DNA from: Sulfurospirillum sp.
GTDB lineage: Bacteria; Campylobacterota; Campylobacteria; Campylobacterales; QNZT01
Length of the DNA stretch: 8,486 bases
NCBI GenBank assembly: GCA_003978455.1
Contig: QNZT01000006.1
Location: 1 to 8,486, forward strand
Direction: 5' to 3'
A program made the translations under genes and the position numbers. A model generated the notes under the pieces. The model saw nothing but the letters and a program-made list of their open reading frames with translations. It was not told the DNA's origin and did not search any database. The stretch's first letter is position 1, and each line of letters begins with the position of its first letter. Below, one piece after another: positions 5,113 to 8,486 of this stretch.

Positions 5113-6753
5113 ATGCGAAAACTCTTTTTTACTATGGCAGCAGCGGCGCTTTTTACAGGTTGTTTCTCATCGGATGCAAAAGATGCCAAGTCACACGAGC
5201 AACACAAAGAGATGCGCACACGCTCTTTTACGGAGGATTTTAAAAGTGCCAGGGACTGGTCTCTGGATGCAGGTGCAAAGTTTGATCCACATGTCAGCGC
5301 AGAAGCGGGAAGCGGTTCGATACGACTCTCAAAAACGGGCGACAGCTGGGTGACGAGTGACCGGATTATCTCTAATATCAAATTGCCGGTGAAGTCCGGA
5401 CATACCTACACGCTCTCTTTCAAATCCAAAACAGAGAGTTTCCCACCGCCGATCCTCGAAGTGTACGGTGCGATGCTGGGGGATGACGGTGCCATAGACA
5501 ACTCCAACGGAACGATGTGTGCCAACTCCCGAAAGGGAAAATGGGAAGAGAACTATGTGGTGATTAAGATACCCAAAAACGATATGATCAAATACTTCAA
5601 ACCGAAGATTTTGATGGCACCGAAAAAAAGTGTCAGCGCACCGGTATGGATCGATGATGTCCGGTTTGAAGAGGGTTTGAAACTCCCGCCCCGAAGTCCC
5701 AAAAAAAGTTTTACAGGTACAGTGACACGGGTTGATAGCCTGGGAAATATTGAAATAATGAAGGATGGAAAATTTGTTCCATTTTTCCCTCTGGGGATCT
5801 ACACCGATGGGAATAGTGCCGACTGGGGCAAGTATCAAAAGATGGGATTTAACATGAATATGTGGGCGAGCGATGCCGCATCGATCCAAAAGAGTAAAGA
5901 TGCAGGACTGTATGCCGCTATGCAGATCGTACAGTATATCGTGCCTGTCGGGGAGGATTGGATTCCGCAGGATCCGAAAAAGAAGAGAGCGCATCTGCAT
6001 AAAACACTTCAAGATATCAGAGCGAAAGGGTTGGATAAAAACCTGCTCTTTTACTATGTGGACAATGAATTTTACCATCTCAAACCCGAATTTACCGATG
6101 TGATTGAGATCGTGAGGGAGGAGGATAAAAAGGCACATCCTCTCTATATGCTCAGCGGGGCGTATGGTATGGCGCGGATGTACAACGACTATATCGACTT
6201 TACAGGAACCTATGTCGCCGAAGATGGTTATGAGACACCGATCGTGGAGACACTTGAAGTGCTTGATAAAACACCGGGACAGCAGCAACCGGCGGTCATA
6301 GCGCAGATCAACCGGGGTGTCGGGGAAAATTTCCGACCGATTCTCTACGGTGCGATCGCCAAAGGTGCCAGAGGAGTGGGATTCTGGCGTGACGGCGGAA
6401 GTGCCGGAAAGATAGAGAAGCGTCCCGTTGCAAGACAACTTCCGAAAATCGCAAAAGAGATCAAAGCACTGATGCCTCTGATCCGCACATCACACGAAAC
6501 CAAGTGGCACGCTTCATATGACAATCAAAAACTGATCTTCGGTACACGCACCCTGGATCAGAAAGGGTATCTGATCATCGCCAATCCGACGCGAAAAAAA
6601 GTGACCGCCACTTTTACAGTGGACGGTTTATCCTATATCCCGACCAAAGCGGAAGATTACTTTTCACATCGGAAAATCACAGATGTGAATAAAGGGAAAA
6701 TGCAAATTACTGTAAATCCGCATGATGCTGTTGTCGTGAAACTGGTGCCATGA
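5113..6753 (+). CDS. Lipoprotein with glycoside-hydrolase-like (TIM-barrel) domain
   Basis: The 546-residue protein begins with a lipoprotein signal peptide (LFTGC, lipidated C17), so it is anchored in the envelope. Residues about 38-190 look like a carbohydrate-binding-type beta sandwich: FTEDFKSARDWSLDAG, a GSIRLSKTGDSW segment, KSGHTYTLSFKSKTES and the closing WIDDVRFEEG, the pattern of CBM4/9-like modules. Residues about 215-460 look like a TIM barrel: FFPLGIYTDG, WGKYQKMGFNMNMW, LLFYYVDNEFY and YGAIAKGARGVGFWRDGG. The glutamate E319 in DNEF is a candidate acid/base residue, as in clan GH-A enzymes. Residues 470-546 form a closing beta-sandwich. The exact GH family and substrate are not recognised, and activity is not proven. 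GAAGG precedes the ATG by about 7 bases. The stop overlaps the next start as ATGA. Confidence 0.85.
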   Translation: MRKLFFTMAAAALFTGCFSSDAKDAKSHEQHKEMRTRSFTEDFKSARDWSLDAGAKFDPHVSAEAGSGSIRLSKTGDSWVTSDRIISNIKLPVKSGHTYTLSFKSKTESFPPPILEVYGAMLGDDGAIDNSNGTMCANSRKGKWEENYVVIKIPKNDMIKYFKPKILMAPKKSVSAPVWIDDVRFEEGLKLPPRSPKKSFTGTVTRVDSLGNIEIMKDGKFVPFFPLGIYTDGNSADWGKYQKMGFNMNMWASDAASIQKSKDAGLYAAMQIVQYIVPVGEDWIPQDPKKKRAHLHKTLQDIRAKGLDKNLLFYYVDNEFYHLKPEFTDVIEIVREEDKKAHPLYMLSGAYGMARMYNDYIDFTGTYVAEDGYETPIVETLEVLDKTPGQQQPAVIAQINRGVGENFRPILYGAIAKGARGVGFWRDGGSAGKIEKRPVARQLPKIAKEIKALMPLIRTSHETKWHASYDNQKLIFGTRTLDQKGYLIIANPTRKKVTATFTVDGLSYIPTKAEDYFSHRKITDVNKGKMQITVNPHDAVVVKLVP

Positions 6754-8021
6754 AGCATAGAGCGTACGAGGAAAAATTTCAAAAGAGTATTTCCGAAACA
6801 CTGTTTGAGAGACTTCATGAAGAGGAGCAGGGGTTTATCGCACAAAAGGCGTTTGCCCTTCGTCTGTCGCATCAGGAGATCAAGCAGCTTGTCGATATGG
6901 CGATCGATTTTCGGATGTGGGGGAAGGGGAGTGTTTCGCACTACTGGGACGAATCAGATTATCTAAATCGTACTCCCAAACAGCGCAAACAGGCGATATT
7001 TCGTGATTTAAAAGCGTTGCATCAGCAGTTTCAGCAAGAGGAAAACGACTATAGCGAACTTGCCGATCAGAAAGTGAAAGCACCGAAGATCAAACTGGTT
7101 TCTCAAGAGAAGGAAAACCTCGGTTTCGGACTCTGTCCGGTGGCGTCTCCGAAGACAAGATGCTGCAATCTTCTGACCCTCGATGCTGTGGAGAGTTGTG
7201 GGTTTGACTGTAGCTACTGCTCCATACAATCCTTTTACAACGAGGGGAAAATCACATTTGACAGATCGCTTCGTGAAAAACTGGAGCGTATCAGGCTTGA
7301 TCCGGATGAGTTTTACCATATCGGCACCGGGCAGGCTTCCGATTCGCTGATGTGGGGTAACCGTTTCGGAGTGCTCGACGATCTGCTCGCTTTTGCAAAA
7401 AAACATCCTAACGTGATGCTGGAGTTTAAAACCAAGTCGGATAACATCAGCTACTTTCTGGACAAAGTGTTGCCGCCGAATCTTCTCTTTACCTGGTCGC
7501 TCAACCCACAGACGATTATAGATCATGAAGAGCATCTTACCGCATCACTGGCGGAGCGTATCGTGGCAGCCGAAAAGATGGCGGAAAAAGGAGCTTTAGT
7601 GGGATTTCACTTTCATCCGATGATCCGTTATAAAAACTATCAGCAGGAGTATGGAGAGATTTTCCGACAACTGACAGAGCGTTTCGATCCCAGTCGGGTG
7701 GTACTGGTCTCTTTCGGAACCCTGACGTTTATCAAACCGGTGCTGCAAAAGATTCGCGGCAGGGATTTCAAGAGCAAGATTTTGCAGATGCCTCTGACGC
7801 AGGCTGCGGGGAAACTCTCCTATCCGCTTCATGTGAAAAAAGAGATGTTCCGTTTTGCCTACGAATCTTTCAAGCCCTGGCATAAAAAGGTGTTTTTCTA
7901 TCTCTGTATGGAAGATCACACTCTGTGGAAAGATGTCTTTGGGTATGAATACCCGACCAATGAGAGTTTTGAGATGGATATGAAGCTGAGTTACAAGGCG
8001 AAGATCGACAGATTGCGATAA
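6750..8021 (+). CDS. Radical SAM protein of the spore photoproduct lyase-like family
   Basis: The 423-residue cytoplasmic protein has the radical SAM cysteine motif CGFDCSYC (C150, C154, C157), which would hold a 4Fe-4S cluster that cleaves S-adenosylmethionine. The long N-terminal helical part, the LTLDAVESCGFDCSYCSIQSFYN context, the GTGQASDSL segment, EFKTKSDN, GFHFHPMIRY and the ending FYLCMED (C386) match the spore photoproduct lyase (SplB) family, DNA-repair enzymes acting on thymine dimers. Members occur in bacteria that make no spores, and their substrate there is mostly unknown. B. subtilis lyase is about 340 residues and has a hydrogen-donor cysteine about 50 residues after the cluster motif; here there is no cysteine between 158 and 385. 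The start overlaps the preceding stop (ATGA) and has little Shine-Dalgarno, indicating translational coupling. Function could be DNA repair or something else. Confidence 0.88.
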   Translation: MKHRAYEEKFQKSISETLFERLHEEEQGFIAQKAFALRLSHQEIKQLVDMAIDFRMWGKGSVSHYWDESDYLNRTPKQRKQAIFRDLKALHQQFQQEENDYSELADQKVKAPKIKLVSQEKENLGFGLCPVASPKTRCCNLLTLDAVESCGFDCSYCSIQSFYNEGKITFDRSLREKLERIRLDPDEFYHIGTGQASDSLMWGNRFGVLDDLLAFAKKHPNVMLEFKTKSDNISYFLDKVLPPNLLFTWSLNPQTIIDHEEHLTASLAERIVAAEKMAEKGALVGFHFHPMIRYKNYQQEYGEIFRQLTERFDPSRVVLVSFGTLTFIKPVLQKIRGRDFKSKILQMPLTQAAGKLSYPLHVKKEMFRFAYESFKPWHKKVFFYLCMEDHTLWKDVFGYEYPTNESFEMDMKLSYKAKIDRLR

Positions 8022-8041
8022 CCCCTTTTTCGGGGTTATCG
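8016..8041. terminator. Bidirectional hairpin between convergent genes
   Basis: CGATAACCCC (8016-8025) and GGGGTTATCG (8032-8041) form a perfect 10-bp stem with loop TTTTTC. The radical SAM gene's TAA stop (8019-8021) lies inside the left arm, and the ccoG stop is 8 bases away on the other side. No T run follows on either strand, so it is not a textbook rho-independent terminator. Its position between two converging stop codons nevertheless makes transcription termination or 3' end protection for both genes the best explanation. Confidence 0.65.
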
Positions 8042-8049
8042 GGGTAAAA

Positions 8050-8486
8050 CTATTTGTCGGCAGCTATCTCTTTGCGTTTTTTCTGGAGTATATCGTATCT
8101 TGGGAACACGAAGATCGTATTTCTCTCGACGACGATTTTATCTTTTGCATCTGTAGCATACGCTTTGATCTTGATCGGAATCGGCGTATCTTTGGTCGTA
8201 TCTTTTACCAGGTCTTTGGTGGTGTAAAGCACGACAATCTTATTGGCTTTCTGACCTGCTCTGAGTTTAAATGGCTCTTTAGGTCTCTGAATTTTGATTT
8301 CAGGATGACTTTCAACTTCAAAATAGTATTTATGCGGTTCTCGCTGTGTATTTTGAAAGAGGAACTTATAGACATTGGTGACGGAACCGTCATCTTTGAT
8401 CTTGTACAGCTGAGTGGTTCTGTTGATGTTCAGCAACATATACTCTTTTTTGCTGCCCATCCAGAAGAGACCGATGAGTGCCAGTG
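8050..8486 (-). CDS. ccoG: CcoG, cytochrome cbb3 oxidase assembly protein (C-terminal part)
   Basis: Partial gene: the reading frame enters from the right edge (LALIGLFWMGSKKEYMLL) and stops at 8050, giving about 144 C-terminal residues. The upstream codons read as the end of a membrane helix, so the internal ATG at 8460 is not a real start. The sequence YMLLNINRTTQLYK is the conserved link after the last helix of CcoG (also called FixG/RdxA). It is followed by the Ig-like periplasmic domain with YYFEVESHPEIKIQRPKEPF, RAGQKANKIVVLYT and DTPIPIKIKAYA. CcoG is a membrane ferredoxin-like protein required to assemble cbb3-type oxidase, probably by reducing copper for its active site. Its N-terminal ferredoxin domain lies beyond the window. 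Confidence 0.93.
   Translation of the reverse strand, partial: LALIGLFWMGSKKEYMLLNINRTTQLYKIKDDGSVTNVYKFLFQNTQREPHKYYFEVESHPEIKIQRPKEPFKLRAGQKANKIVVLYTTKDLVKDTTKDTPIPIKIKAYATDAKDKIVVERNTIFVFPRYDILQKKRKEIAADK

Noticed and set aside
5329..6438. Minus-strand open frame of 369 codons inside the glycoside-hydrolase-like gene
   Set aside because: It is a shadow of the plus-strand gene, which has a lipobox, RBS, promoter and coherent domains; the antisense translation is rich in H, C and R and has no motif.
8050..8460. Reading the CcoG C-terminal part as a complete 136-residue gene starting at 8460
   Set aside because: The frame continues upstream to the window edge as a membrane helix and the sequence matches only the C-terminal domain of CcoG, so the gene is cut by the window.

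Overview
The window looks like a piece of a Campylobacterota (former Epsilonproteobacteria) chromosome, most like the Sulfurovum/Sulfurimonas group. The reasons are a compact 148-residue ExbB of the type found in Helicobacter and Campylobacter, a CcoG C-terminus with the lineage's characteristic sequence, tight ATGA gene overlaps, and moderate G+C genes separated by AT-rich spacers. The assignment rests on protein style only; there is no rRNA or other marker gene. No mobile element, tRNA, rRNA or CRISPR array was seen.

Layout: positions 1-2395 (all minus strand) hold a TonB energy-transduction operon, exbB-exbD-tonB, followed by the N-terminal third of a TonB-dependent outer-membrane receptor that runs off the left edge. 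The receptor carries a CPNRMDPP segment with the CxxxM spacing recalled from OprC/NosA-type copper receptors. The operon and the receptor each have a promoter with the same architecture: a GTTAA-N6-GTTAA direct repeat (11-bp period) exactly 10 bp from a -10 box. This suggests one OmpR/PhoB-type response regulator controls both the transporter and its energy supply.

Positions 2491-3324 (minus) encode an exported 277-residue protein made of two similar halves, possibly DUF302-like. Positions 3325-3680 are an AT-rich spacer with a 9-bp inverted repeat and a promoter-like element. Positions 3681-5059 (minus) are a D-2-hydroxyacid dehydrogenase gene overlapping, by ATGA, a gene for a SlyB-like glycine-zipper lipoprotein.

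Positions 5113-8021 (plus) form a divergent two-gene unit: a 546-residue lipoprotein with a glycoside-hydrolase-like barrel, overlapping by ATGA a 423-residue radical SAM protein of the spore-photoproduct-lyase type. This pair is the least conventional part of the window. A strong hairpin separates it from the convergent 3' end of ccoG (minus, 8050 to the right edge), the assembly factor gene for cbb3 cytochrome oxidase. Because cbb3 oxidase needs copper, its proximity to a putative copper receptor is suggestive, but the two loci are about 7 kb apart and no direct link is visible.
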